From assembly GCA_024867545.1 (NCBI GenBank), contig JANFNE010000026.1:372001-436000 (forward strand): DNA of 64,000 nucleotides, in the 5' to 3' direction. This DNA comes from Phytopythium helicoides (Eukaryota; Oomycota; Peronosporomycetes; Pythiales; Pythiaceae). The notes under the pieces were generated by a model. That model did no database searches and was not told the origin of the DNA. It worked only from the letters and a program-made list of their open reading frames with translations. Position 1 is the first letter of the stretch. The number at the start of each line of letters is the position of its first letter. A program made the translations under genes and the position numbers. Below, piece by piece: positions 46,468-56,683 of the stretch.

Positions 46468-49127
46468 CGTTTCACAATCTCGTGAGGTCCATCAACACAC
46501 GCGCCAAGTTCAACCAAGCAGACAAGCTGCCGTGCACTACTATGCGCGGAGCTTGTAGCTTGTCGGGCGAGATCGAGGTCTTGAGGCGATTGGTCGGCAA
46601 GACAGCGAGTACTCCTCTATGAGAGCCTTTGCCTTTTCGCCAGGTCCTTTTGAAAGCCAAGCACACCGAGCTCTCACTCTACCCACTTTGCATTTTACCT
46701 GCAAGTGCGCACACTACCTCCAACAAGCCTCGCTCCAGCCTCTCTTCATCAGCTCGCAAGACTACCATGCTCACCTCGTGGCTGCGTGCGGCCGTCGTGG
46801 TCAGCCTCGGACTCACTGCTGTATCCGCATGGGACGAATGGGACTCACAAGCCGACGCCATCGTAGCGACCATGACCACGCAGCAGCTCATCGGTCAGAT
46901 GACCCAGATCGACATCTCGGTGCTCCTCAATGACTCGCACCTTGTTGACGAAGACCTAGTGCGCAAATACGCTCGTCTTGGCGTCGGCTCGTACCTTAGC
47001 CCACCCTTCGTCAACGGTCCGCTCAATGGGACGTACGCATGGGATGCTGAGCAGTGGCGTGTTGCAATCAACACCATCCAACAGATCACGCTCGAAGAAA
47101 ATGGCGGACACCCCATGATCTACGGTCTCGACTCTGTACACGGCGCCGGCTTCGTCGGCAACACGGTCAAGTTCGGTCATCAGATCAACGGCGGTGCGTC
47201 GTTCAACCCCGACCTTGTGTACGAGATGGGCCGTGTTGCTGCTCGTGACACCATAGCCGCTGGTATCTCGTGGGTGTTCGGACCGATCCTCGAGATCTCA
47301 CGCAACCCGCTGTGGGCTCGTACATATGAGACGTTTGGTGAGGACACGCACTTGGTTGCCACTATGGGGAGTGCGATCATCCGCGGTATTCAGAGCATCA
47401 ACGGCTCCGCGGCTTGTATGAAGCATTTTATCGGATATTCGAAGACACCGACCGGTCATGACCGCGATGGTGTTGTGATGACCGACTTCGAGCTTCTCAA
47501 CTACTACATGCCGCAATTTCGTGCTGCTATCGATGCTGGCGTGCTCACCGCGATGGAAAACTACATCTCCATGAATGGCATGCCAACGGTGGCAAATTCC
47601 AAGCTGCTGAATGACTTGCTGCGCAACGACCTCGGCTTCGATGGCTTCGTCGTATCGGACTACCATGAGATCAACAACCTCAACACGTGGCACCGCGTGG
47701 CTCGTAACACCGATGAGGCCGTGCGTATGTCTATCACACGCACGTCACTCGATATGAGCATGGTTGCCACTGACACCTCGTTCACGAATGGCTCGGAGCT
47801 TCTTCTCAGTGAAGATCCCGAGATTATTAGTCGTATTCGTGAGTCTGCTCGGCGTGTTGTCAAGACCAAACTCCGCATCGGTTTGTACGATAACCCTGTA
47901 CCTGGTGAGGAGAACGTCGAGCTGATCGGCAACGCCGATGACGTCGCAGCTGCGCTGGAGCTCGCTCGTGAGTCGATTGTGCTGCTCCAGAACAACGACA
48001 GTACTTTACCTCTACCCACCGGACAGTCTGTCTTCCTCACGGGTCCTTCTGCGGACAACATTGGTCTTCAATGTGGAGGCTGGTCAAATAGGTGGCAAGG
48101 ATACTCGGACCAGGAGCAGCTGTTCCCGTACGGTATCACGGTCAAGACCGGAATCGAGAGCATCGTCGGTAATGGCAGCGTCACGTACTTCAACGGACTC
48201 TACACCAACGGATCCTACTCGGACGCTGACCTCGCCACTGCCAAGCAGCTCGCGTCTCAGGCCGAATACACCATTGCAGTCATCGGTGAGCCGACGTACG
48301 CCGAGAAACCCGGAGACATCAACGACCTGGCGCTGCCGTACGGTCAGATCGAGTACGTGAAGGAGCTGGCAGCAACTGGCACAAAGGTCATCGTGGTGCT
48401 GTTCGAGGGTCGTCCGCGTCTTCTTGCGGACTTGCCGGAGAATGTGCACGCGATTGTGCACGGTCTTCTTGCATGCGAGCAGGGCGGCAAGGCTGTTGCG
48501 GAGATTCTGTATGGCGAGGTGAACCCTAGTGGTCGTCTCCCGATCACGTACCCGAAGGATCAGGCGAACGTCGCCATCCCATACAACCACTACGTGAGCA
48601 CCAAGTGCTCGAACGGCAGGAGCTACTTCTACTGTCTAAACCAATGGGACTTTGGCACCGGCCTCAGCTACACGACCTTCAACTACTCGGACCTCACGCT
48701 CAGCACTCATAACGTCACCTCGAGCTCGGATGCGATCGACGTGTCAGTCACGGTAACCAACTCTGGATCGGTGGCTGGCAAGGAGACCGTCATGCTGTTC
48801 ATCACGCAGCCGTTCCGATCGTTCATGGTTCCGGAGACGAAGATGCTGAAGAAGTTCAACAAGATCAGTCTGGAGGCGGGCGAGTCGACGACGGTGTCGT
48901 TCACGCTGACGGCGGAGGACTGGAGCGTGTACTACCCTCAGATCGGTCAGGGTCTGAAGCTGGTTGCGGAGGATGCGGACTATGTGATCGCTATCAAGCC
49001 GGAGACGGAGTGCAATGTGTACAACTCGTCGATGCCTGCCAACCCTCTGTGCGCGACGTTCAACATCAACACTGGCGAGCATCCGTACCTGTCGCTGGCG
49101 CCGCTAATGTAAGCGCGGTGTGTAGCA
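46468..49127 (+). repeat. Right arm of a large inverted repeat (GH3 copy 4 with 5' flank)
   Basis: This is the mirror of 42660-45319. The inner edge is sharp: both arms end at CGTTTCACAATCTCGTGAGG read from the spacer. The outer edge fades within the 3' UTR, where scattered matches continue as in ordinary paralogues. Confidence 0.9.
46767..49112 (+). CDS. Secreted beta-glucosidase, glycoside hydrolase family 3 (copy 4)
   Basis: This 781-residue GH3 enzyme is nearly identical to copy 3 in inverted orientation. All catalytic and structural motifs are kept (KHFIGYSKTPTGHDRD, nucleophile Asp298). At the three differing sites it keeps the residues shared with copy 2 (MIYGxD, TVANSKLL, IVGNGSVT), so copy 3 carries the derived changes. 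The start at 46767 matches the other copies; the upstream extension to 46629 is dropped. Confidence 0.95.
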   Translation: MLTSWLRAAVVVSLGLTAVSAWDEWDSQADAIVATMTTQQLIGQMTQIDISVLLNDSHLVDEDLVRKYARLGVGSYLSPPFVNGPLNGTYAWDAEQWRVAINTIQQITLEENGGHPMIYGLDSVHGAGFVGNTVKFGHQINGGASFNPDLVYEMGRVAARDTIAAGISWVFGPILEISRNPLWARTYETFGEDTHLVATMGSAIIRGIQSINGSAACMKHFIGYSKTPTGHDRDGVVMTDFELLNYYMPQFRAAIDAGVLTAMENYISMNGMPTVANSKLLNDLLRNDLGFDGFVVSDYHEINNLNTWHRVARNTDEAVRMSITRTSLDMSMVATDTSFTNGSELLLSEDPEIISRIRESARRVVKTKLRIGLYDNPVPGEENVELIGNADDVAAALELARESIVLLQNNDSTLPLPTGQSVFLTGPSADNIGLQCGGWSNRWQGYSDQEQLFPYGITVKTGIESIVGNGSVTYFNGLYTNGSYSDADLATAKQLASQAEYTIAVIGEPTYAEKPGDINDLALPYGQIEYVKELAATGTKVIVVLFEGRPRLLADLPENVHAIVHGLLACEQGGKAVAEILYGEVNPSGRLPITYPKDQANVAIPYNHYVSTKCSNGRSYFYCLNQWDFGTGLSYTTFNYSDLTLSTHNVTSSSDAIDVSVTVTNSGSVAGKETVMLFITQPFRSFMVPETKMLKKFNKISLEAGESTTVSFTLTAEDWSVYYPQIGQGLKLVAEDADYVIAIKPETECNVYNSSMPANPLCATFNINTGEHPYLSLAPLM

Positions 49128-49551
49128 TCTGAATCAGGACACACTCGCTGGTTGTCTGGGGTAGAGATCGGCCGCCAGCTTGGCGTTGCGTTGTCAGCTG
49201 GAGAATGATAAAACGATCAGTCGTGGTTTTCATACTGGTTGACAGGTTTATGATAGCATGCTTGCCTGAGACCTGAGCGATGTTGTCATCGCTCATGGCG
49301 TGGTTTCTCGGTTTGTCCATATTTTTCTTTGCCCGTTCGAATTGTCGATGCCCTGGTCACTCGCCTGGTCCAGCAGGTGCTTGATGCCGGAGGGGGAGTA
49401 TCAAAGCAGCAAAATATTGATTGGCAGGCCAAAAGGCGTTGCCGTCGCCAACACCACTGTCGACGTCGGCATAAGTAACGAGGCAAGCGGGTTGCCTTCT
49501 TTTTCGGCTCGCATAGAACATTTCATTGGATCATGTTTTTGAAAAGTCCTA
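49113..49551. other. Intergenic, convergent 3' ends
   Basis: This lies between the convergent GH3 copy 4 and MAPKK-like kinase genes. Nothing but UTRs is expected or seen. Confidence 0.55.
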
Positions 49552-52246
49552 CTAGGCTGAACAGTACCGTGAGAGAAAGTTGAACCTAGCAGATACCTCG
49601 TCAGGTGGTAGGCGCATTTGCCGCGCAAGAGCTGCAGCTTTTTGAGCGAGCGGTACGCGATGAAAAACAGAGGATGATGGCGACGAGCACGCAGTGGAAG
49701 CCAGTAGTGACTCTCCGTGCACCTGGCACCAACTCTCAACTTTCGTTGCAATAGCTTCGAGTTCGGCACGCTTCTTGGAGGCGCGGTCCTCTCCTTTGCC
49801 ATACGCGTCTGCGAATCCCAGAAACAATGCGGAAGTCGTACCTTCGCAAGGTGAGCGGTAATTGTTACGAATAAACGGGTGCCGTAGCAGCTGGGCAGCA
49901 CTCGGACGAGCGTGTGGGTTCTTTTGGAGACATTGGTCCACAAAGTCGCACAGCTCGGGCGAGAAGTTTGGTCCAAAGTCTTGTAGGCGCGGGGATGGTT
50001 TCTCCTGCACAGCATGCACGACACCCCAATAGCCGTCTTGGGTTGGAACTGGTAGCCGGCCGATGGCATATGCCATCACCGCAAGACCAAAAGACCAAAT
50101 GTCGGACGGATACGAGTACATGCCACCGCTGATGCGCTCTGGTGCCATATAGCTGGAGCATAGCAGACACGTTAGCTCGTGCGCTCAGCCAAATTAACTT
50201 GCACATATCCGTCACGTACAGTAAAGTCCCCGTGAATGTCGTGGCCTTGGCTAGTGTGCTCTCGAGATCGCGAGAAATGCCGAAATCCGAAATCTGGTTA
50301 GATCACCGAGCAAGTTAGCTTTGCCATAATTGCAAGGTGCGGTATATTCTTGCTTTGCTGTACCTTTACTTGCCCTGCATGGTTGATCAGCATGTTGCTA
50401 AGCTTGATGTCACGATGCAGTTGATGATGCTCGTGCAAAAATGTTAAACCGCGCAAGCCGCAATACGCGAGGTTAGCGATGGCAGCCTCAGGAGCTCCGG
50501 TACCACCTGTCGCGCGCATACAGTCCTCTACCGAACCACCGTCCATATACTCGAGAACAATGGAAACTGATCCAGCTTCAGGATTTGTGAAAGCGTCATA
50601 AAATATAACGAGCTCCTCGCACGCAGCCTCGACACCCGTATCAGCTTCGGCAATCGGAACATAGTTCACGTACAGCGATTTGAGCTCCCGAACCATTTGA
50701 TGGCGCTTTTTCTGATCATAAACGCGAATAACCTTGACCGCCACGAGCTTGAATGTTGGCAAGTACAATGCCTTGTACACTTTCCCACCCGCTCCATGTC
50801 CCAACTCGTTCAGAATGAGAAGATATTCCCGAGTACCCATTGATGTTGACGGTGGTGACGTCGTTGAGGCTGTGGACGACGCGATCGAGCTTGAAGTGAC
50901 ACTAGAGGGAGTAGATACAGCTTCTTCCTTCCTCAGTACTCGATTTCGCGTATGAAACGGCACATTCGCGATTCCATTCGTCTTTACATCACACTCGTCA
51001 GATCAGATCAGCATTCCCGGCGAGCAACATCAAAGCAACTCACATTGATCTCGAAGCCTTGCGTTTGCAGTCGCCCCTCCGCAGAAAAGTCAAATGAGGC
51101 AGCGAGGGCGCTCTCCTCGTGCTTGACTTGTAACATGTCAAGATCCAATGCCCCGATGCCCACGAGCTGTCGCTTCCCAATAGATGATGGGTTACTGGGT
51201 GGCGCTCCGGTTGATACTGGAGCAGGTGGCGGTGTGCCGACGTCAATCTTGAGAGAAGCTGCGCCAAGAAACATGCTACGACTTCGCTTCTCCGTCATCA
51301 CCTGAGGCCCTGGACCTCCCTTGTTCCCAATGGTGAGGGGTGACGACGGATCCACGGCTGCTCCAGGAAATGCCGATCGACGACGCAGAACCCGTCCACG
51401 AGCGTCATCGCCAGTTTGTCCATGTGCCAAACGCGCTCGCAGCGCTGCGACTGGCGAGAAGCTAGTTTCAACATTGCTTGCGTCGACGTCTGAGGCCACG
51501 TCGACGTGGAGGTTGAGCCCTATCCTGCTTGCTGTACCCTGGGCTTGAGCATCATCCGACGGTCGTCGCGCAGTTGGCTCGCTTGTATCCTGAGCCTCTC
51601 GCAGCTTCTGGGCCTCCCTCTGCAGCTTCTTTTTGTGCGCTCGAGACGCAGAGCACGTCGCTGCATCCAGGAACGCGTCCACCTTCCCAGTCTCAAGCAG
51701 CGCCTTGCCGTCCAGCCCCAGCGTCTCCGCATCTTGGACAAACACGTCCAGGTCGTTGTCTCTCAGCCACCGGCCGACTTCTTTGAGCCCCCACGCTCCC
51801 GCTCCCACTCCATCTCCATCTCCCCCTCCTTCCTCCATTTCTCCCTTCACAGCCGCCGACGACGCTCCAAAGGCCGGGGAAACCGCGCCGCCGCCCGCAA
51901 TCCTCGCGCGCACATGCAGCTGGAGCTTCCCCTTGCGGTGCCGGTGCGCGTCGCACGCCGCGCAGTACACGAGTCCACAGGCGTCGCACTCGAGTCGCGC
52001 GCGGCTGCGCTCGCACTCGTCGCACAGCTGCGCGCCGCTCGCGCGCTGCGCCACCGCGTCGCCCTCGTCCTCACCTTGAAGTTGGCGCTCGCGGCCGCCG
52101 CGCGCGCAGTTCTCGGCCCCCGGAGCTCGCAGAAGCGGCGACGGCGCGCGCTCCAGCGCCAGCGCCTTGTCCAGCGGCCCGCGCGAGCTGCTGAGCCGCG
52201 CGTCGCCCCCACGAGCGGCCGCTAGCGGCGCCACCGGCGTCTCCAT
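49552..52246 (-). CDS. MAP kinase kinase-like protein with N-terminal B-box zinc finger and SAM-like domain, four exons
   Basis: Exons are 51044-52246, 50364-50981, 50220-50293 and 49552-50152. The introns are 50982-51043, 50294-50363 and 50153-50219, all GT-AG, and all junctions keep frame (831 residues). Residues about 75-111 form a B-box-type finger (CDECERSRARLECDACGLVYCAAC, then DAHRHRKGK). Residues about 152-215 look like a SAM domain (LKEVGRWLRDNDLDVFVQDAETLGLDGKALLE). The kinase domain starts near 450 with GHGAGG, Lys in VAVKVI, HRDIKLSN, DFGISR, TFTGTLLYMAPERI; this is closest to STE7/MAP2K. All key catalytic residues are present. An in-frame ATG at 52291 is less likely because GCCAATC and ATTGG boxes lie at 52261 and 52301. 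Exons 1 and 2 could in principle be separate genes, but the GTGAGT...AAAG intron joins them perfectly. Confidence 0.82.
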
Positions 52247-52291
52247 GAGGCGGGATCGCAGATTGGCGTCCTGGAAAGATCCACCCGTCAC

Positions 52292-52435
52292 CTCGATCTG
52301 ATTGGTCTAAATTAAATAGTAAAATAATAAAACTATTATAGATTTATAGAATATGTAGGAGTATGCTTATCCATTAACAATATATTCATGAAACAGTAAA
52401 TATAATATATTGAGGGATTTTCAGTCGATTTTGGA
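52292..52435. other. AT-rich island between divergent kinase genes
   Basis: The stretch 52307-52420 is almost pure A/T (AATAATAAAACTATTATAG, AATATATTCATG), in sharp contrast to the GC-rich coding sequence on both sides. A similar AT-rich stretch lies beyond the other end of the kinase gene at 54680-54790. It is probably promoter or insertion sequence; I recognise no element. Confidence 0.5.
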
Positions 52436-52575
52436 TGAGCGGATGGGTACGCATTGCGCTTCTCCGTCCAGCAGCTCACTCGGGGATCTTCCCGGCCCAA
52501 GGCAAGCTCAAGCCCAAGTCGCAAGCTCAAGTCGCAAGCCCAAGGCCGAGGCGCTATAGCAATTGCGGGCACGGT

Positions 52576-54213
52576 ATGGCGTCGTGCGTGAAGGTGGCGG
52601 CGGAGCTGACGCTCGACGTCGTGGGCTTCGGGCTCGGCTCGCTCGTGGTCGCGGCGGTCGAGGCCGCGTACAACCTGCTGCAGGACATTCGGGTGGAGCG
52701 CGAGCGCTGCCACGTGGTAGTGCGGCGCATGGAGGAGCTGCTGGTGCTGCTGCGGCAAGTTGAGAGCGAGAACCGGCTGTCTGAGCTGACCGTGCTCCCG
52801 CGGTTCAAAGTCGTCATCTATACTTTCAACACCGACATTGCTAGGTTCAAGCGGCGAATGATCGTGTTGCAGTGGGCACGCAACGACAAGCTTGTCGGGC
52901 TGCTCGACTCAATCGAGGAGGAGATCAACCATTTGGTCAAGATGCTCACGATCGAGGGCACCGCCAAGACCCACTCGCAGCTACTGAACCTTGAAGCTAA
53001 CGTGGGGTTGATTGGGAAATCCATGGGGGTTCAAATGGTGAAGCGTCCGAAGGGACTTAAGCAAAGCGAGAGCGAGGAAGAGCGCGAAGAGAAAGATATC
53101 ATGTCGGCTATCCAAAATCCCAAGGTCATTGAAAATGAGGTCAAGAGCAAGAACGCTGTCGAGGATCTCTACATGTTGAAGCACAAGCTCCAGTTTAATC
53201 GCCAAGGTTATTCGACGAGAAAGCTGAACGCCATGGACGAAATGTTCGAGATGGCCAAGAAGGCTGCGGGTGTGAAAGATCTTGATGTTCCGCGCTGGTT
53301 TATTTCGAGTGATGACATCGAGATCATCGGCGAGTCGTTCGCGGAAGGCTCGTACGGTAGAGTGTATCGTGCGCGGTGGAATTTCGCACCGGTTGTCGTC
53401 AAGGAGCTTCTTGAGCAGAGTTTGACCAAGCGCTTCTTCAAAGAGGTCAAGGTCTGGAAGACGCTAGAAAACCCGCATATCGTGAAGCTCTACGGCGCGA
53501 ATCACGTTGCGGACTCTCCATTCTTCGTGAGCGAGGACTGTACGAACGGGAACTTGATCGACTATCTTAATGATAACAAGCCCCAGCTGTGGCGACTATT
53601 GTTCGAAGCTGCTGTCGGAATTCTATACCTGCACAGTCAGAATGTGATCCACGGCGACCTCAAGTGCAATGACATCCTCGTCGGTGCCGATGGTCTCGCC
53701 AAGATCACGGATTTTGGCTTCTCTTTCATTCGTCAGCAGTCCGCCAGCCTGAGCCAAAAGACGACGGAGGATGAGATCCGCAACAAGGCGCCTGAGCTCC
53801 TCTCCATTGGTCCGCACGCATACCTCGGCACAAAAGATGCCTCGACAGATCGCGAAGGCAAGCTGGATGCGAGGAACCCACGGTTTGCGTCCGATATCTA
53901 CTCGTTTGGTCTCTGCGTGTTTGAAGCCTTCACCGGGGAGTCTCCATTCGCAATCATGGGTGAGGACGAAATCATGGAGAAGCTCGACAGTGACGACCCT
54001 CTCCCCGACCGACCAGAGGAAATGAACGACACAATTTGGACGTTTGTGAAGGAGATGCTTGCGTTCGACCTGGTGCAGCGGCCGACCATTCGCGAGGTTG
54101 TCACCACACTAAAGCTCTTTGCCGAGCTGTGCCCTGTGTGTGAGGGTGGAAAGGCGATCGATTCAGCAGCTTGCTGTGTTTGCAGGAGTCCCGACAGTGA
54201 CTCAGCACCGTAG
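52576..54213 (+). CDS. TKL-like (pseudo)kinase with N-terminal helical domain, MLKL-like layout
   Basis: The protein has 545 residues from the preferred start (MASCVKVAAELTLDVVGFGLG); an open frame back to 52435 is Pro/Arg-rich and unlikely. Residues 1-130 are predicted helices with a hydrophobic first helix and amphipathic ones after it (LLQDIRVERERC, RMEELLVLLRQVE). This resembles HeLo/MLKL four-helix domains. Residues about 245-535 are a TKL-type kinase fold. Lys276 and DFG (379-381) are kept, but the glycine loop reads AEGSYG, HRD is HGD, and the Mg-binding Asn five residues after the catalytic Asp is Asp366. Activity may be weak or absent. The C-terminus has CPVC and CCVC pairs. No introns. 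Confidence 0.85.
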   Translation: MASCVKVAAELTLDVVGFGLGSLVVAAVEAAYNLLQDIRVERERCHVVVRRMEELLVLLRQVESENRLSELTVLPRFKVVIYTFNTDIARFKRRMIVLQWARNDKLVGLLDSIEEEINHLVKMLTIEGTAKTHSQLLNLEANVGLIGKSMGVQMVKRPKGLKQSESEEEREEKDIMSAIQNPKVIENEVKSKNAVEDLYMLKHKLQFNRQGYSTRKLNAMDEMFEMAKKAAGVKDLDVPRWFISSDDIEIIGESFAEGSYGRVYRARWNFAPVVVKELLEQSLTKRFFKEVKVWKTLENPHIVKLYGANHVADSPFFVSEDCTNGNLIDYLNDNKPQLWRLLFEAAVGILYLHSQNVIHGDLKCNDILVGADGLAKITDFGFSFIRQQSASLSQKTTEDEIRNKAPELLSIGPHAYLGTKDASTDREGKLDARNPRFASDIYSFGLCVFEAFTGESPFAIMGEDEIMEKLDSDDPLPDRPEEMNDTIWTFVKEMLAFDLVQRPTIREVVTTLKLFAELCPVCEGGKAIDSAACCVCRSPDSDSAP

Positions 54214-55117
54214 CTGGGAGATAATTCGAATCGCTGATGGGTGCACAGTGTGTGCTCGCGAGTTCACTGCACTCTGGCACGGCCCGTCGACCAGTGCAAC
54301 TCCGCACCACTGTTTATGCCCCGACTTCAAGGACGGCAATCGAGGACAGAGGCGAGGCGCCGCGCTGCGGCATCCACGCGATCCAAGATGCGTTTACTCA
54401 ACTCTGGTATCAGCGCCGCTACAAATGAGCCTCACGACGCAGCGTGGGCCGCAACGGTGTGGCAAATCCTCAAGAGCTAAAGAGGTTCTGTAAATTCGCT
54501 TCCGGCCATAGAGGGTTTTGTAGTGCGATCGACTCAGCGATGACTTCAGTCGAGTTAGCTTCTCTTTCTCAAAGGGCTCTCGAAAGCTTTGACGCATAGC
54601 GGCGCTGCTTCGATTGCTTCAGCATGTGCAGTGATTCTGTCAATGCAGCGTGAGCAACGATTTTGCCATCTGAATAAGCAATCACTCAAATGAATTCATT
54701 TAAAGAATATCATTCACCTTAACAGTGTTTTCACATGTTACTAAGAATATTTATTATAACTCAATAGACAATATATAGATTCCCAAAGTTTTTCAAATCA
54801 GGCTGGTATTCGGTTCGAGGTGTGTGTGATGAGCATCGGGCTGTGAACTTCAACCAGTTGGTACGACCGCAAAAGGGACGAGTGGCCGATTATGCAGGAC
54901 TCGCCACGCTCCATGTGCACGTTGCTCGCATTGCCATGCATCTCGCACTGCGTTGTCGAGTGTCTCGCACTTGAATTCACTACCAGCACATCTCCGACTG
55001 CCTCGCGTTCTCGCGTGGCAGGAGACCGAGCTCATTCTGCAAATCGCGCTCACACCGATCAATCGGCGTCCTTCCACTCGTCCAGCACTCAAGCTACGAA
55101 CTCCACGCCTTCAAGCT
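54214..55117. other. Intergenic with AT-rich stretch, about 0.9 kb
   Basis: No gene is supported. 54680-54790 is AT-rich (TTTATTATAACTCAATAGAC, AATATATAG). The last 160 bp is probably the promoter and leader of the thioesterase gene; the frame open from 54953 across it is non-conserved-looking leader. Confidence 0.5.
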
Positions 55118-56344
55118 ATGAAGATCTCCAGCCTCGCCAGCCTCCTACTAGCTGCCATCGCTGCTGCCTCCATGCAGATGGATGGCGTCCACGCCGGCCT
55201 TTCGTGTGGCGACGCCGGTGCCGTCGACTCTTCTAGCGCTTCGGCTGGTTCTGACAGCGCCTCTGGCGAGTACTCGACTGGTGGGAGTGATGCGTCGGAG
55301 TCGTCAAGCTCTGGCACCAGCTCGTCCGGCGTCTCTGCTGGAAGCAAGCTCCCGATTTTCTACTTCCACGGCTCGAACGGCAACGCGGCCAACAGCGCCA
55401 ACTACCGCGCGAACCTCACGGCCGAGGGCCGCACATTCGTGACGCTCGACTTTTGTTCCGACGCGTGCAGCACGTCCACGGGCCTCAAGAAGCAGGCTGA
55501 GCTCGGTGTTGCTCAGGTGCGCGAGGTCATTGCCAACAACACGGAGTTGTTCGAGGACGGCTACATTTTCATCGCGCACTCGCAAGGTGGATCGGTCGCC
55601 AAGTTCGTGATCGAGGAGATGGACGACCACAAGGTCAAGACGTTCGTGAGCCTGGCCGCGAGCGCGAACGGCCGCTTCTACGGCCCGCAGGTGGGCGACG
55701 ATGTCGCGCTCAGCACGTTCATGAGCTTCTTCGCGTCGCAGGTGCCGACAAGCGTGCTCAACGTGAGCACTTACGCGCAGGACAAGAGCACGTGGCGCGG
55801 TGAATTCCAGCGTGACCTCATGGAGGCCGTGCTTGGGTACCCGGCGGGCCAGGACAGCATCCCGCTGTTCAACCAGCTGCGCTCGCCGTACGAGGAGCCG
55901 TGGCTCGAGGTCAACACGGTCTTCCCGCTGTACAACAACCTCATCGACTGCTCGACGCAGGGCGAGAACGCGTCGACGTGCGAGGCCACCAAGAAGCGCT
56001 ACAAGGACAACTTCATGCGCGTCGAGAATGTTCACCTGTTCGCGTCGCCCAACGACTCGGTGCAGGCACCGTACCAGACGGGTTTGTACGCCGAGTACTC
56101 AACCGTGGGCAGCTACGAGGAGATCGCGAGCGAGTTCGAGAACCTCAAGGTGCTCGACATGACCGAGACGCGCGAGTACCTGGAGGACACGTACGGACTC
56201 AAGACCATGAACGAGAACGGCCAGATCCACCGCCACCTCGTGCCCAACGTCGACCACAACTGCTGGAACCGCAACTCGACCGACTTTGGCTGGGCGTGCT
56301 ACTGGGACCCCATCTACAGCGAGTACATCTACCCGCTGCTCTAA
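55118..56344 (+). CDS. Secreted palmitoyl-protein thioesterase-like hydrolase
   Basis: This is an alpha/beta hydrolase of the PPT type, which cleaves thioester-linked fatty acids. It has 408 residues, with a signal peptide to about residue 26 (GVHA). A Ser/Gly/Ala-rich low-complexity linker (about 35-75) is followed by the hydrolase core: IFYFHGSNG (oxyanion strand), nucleophile Ser155 in IAHSQGG, an acid in HLFASPNDSVQ, and a His in VPNVDHNCW. Several N-glycosylation sites fit secretion. The start at 55118 (MKISSLASLLLAAIAAAS) is preferred because it opens the signal peptide. No introns. The Ser-rich linker is unusual for animal PPT1. Confidence 0.85.
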   Translation: MKISSLASLLLAAIAAASMQMDGVHAGLSCGDAGAVDSSSASAGSDSASGEYSTGGSDASESSSSGTSSSGVSAGSKLPIFYFHGSNGNAANSANYRANLTAEGRTFVTLDFCSDACSTSTGLKKQAELGVAQVREVIANNTELFEDGYIFIAHSQGGSVAKFVIEEMDDHKVKTFVSLAASANGRFYGPQVGDDVALSTFMSFFASQVPTSVLNVSTYAQDKSTWRGEFQRDLMEAVLGYPAGQDSIPLFNQLRSPYEEPWLEVNTVFPLYNNLIDCSTQGENASTCEATKKRYKDNFMRVENVHLFASPNDSVQAPYQTGLYAEYSTVGSYEEIASEFENLKVLDMTETREYLEDTYGLKTMNENGQIHRHLVPNVDHNCWNRNSTDFGWACYWDPIYSEYIYPLL

Positions 56345-56683
56345 GTCGCGGCGTCCTCGACCATGAGCTTTTTCCCACAGTAGTTTTGTCTAAAGAGCAC
56401 CAGCAACTAATGCAATTCCGTTTATCAAAGTCCTCGCCAGTAGCATCCACCGCGCTTCATTCCTGCCGATTGACAAGCAGTCCACGCCGATCAAATCGAT
56501 TGCTGCTTGAAGTGGTCATCGATTTGATTGGCGTGGCGTCATCACCATCCCATTCAAAAATCCCTCAAAATAAGTACAATCCCGCTTGAAATCCCAACAT
56601 TCAACCTCGTCGCAAAGACCCCACGGTCTCACCTGCTCGCCGTTAGCTCGCTGCCACTTGCTGCCCGCCGCTTGCTGCCACTC
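56345..56683. other. Intergenic, promoter of COG0523 gene
   Basis: This holds the thioesterase 3' flank and the upstream region of the COG0523 gene, with ATTGG (reverse CCAAT) at 56527-56531. No gene. Confidence 0.5.
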
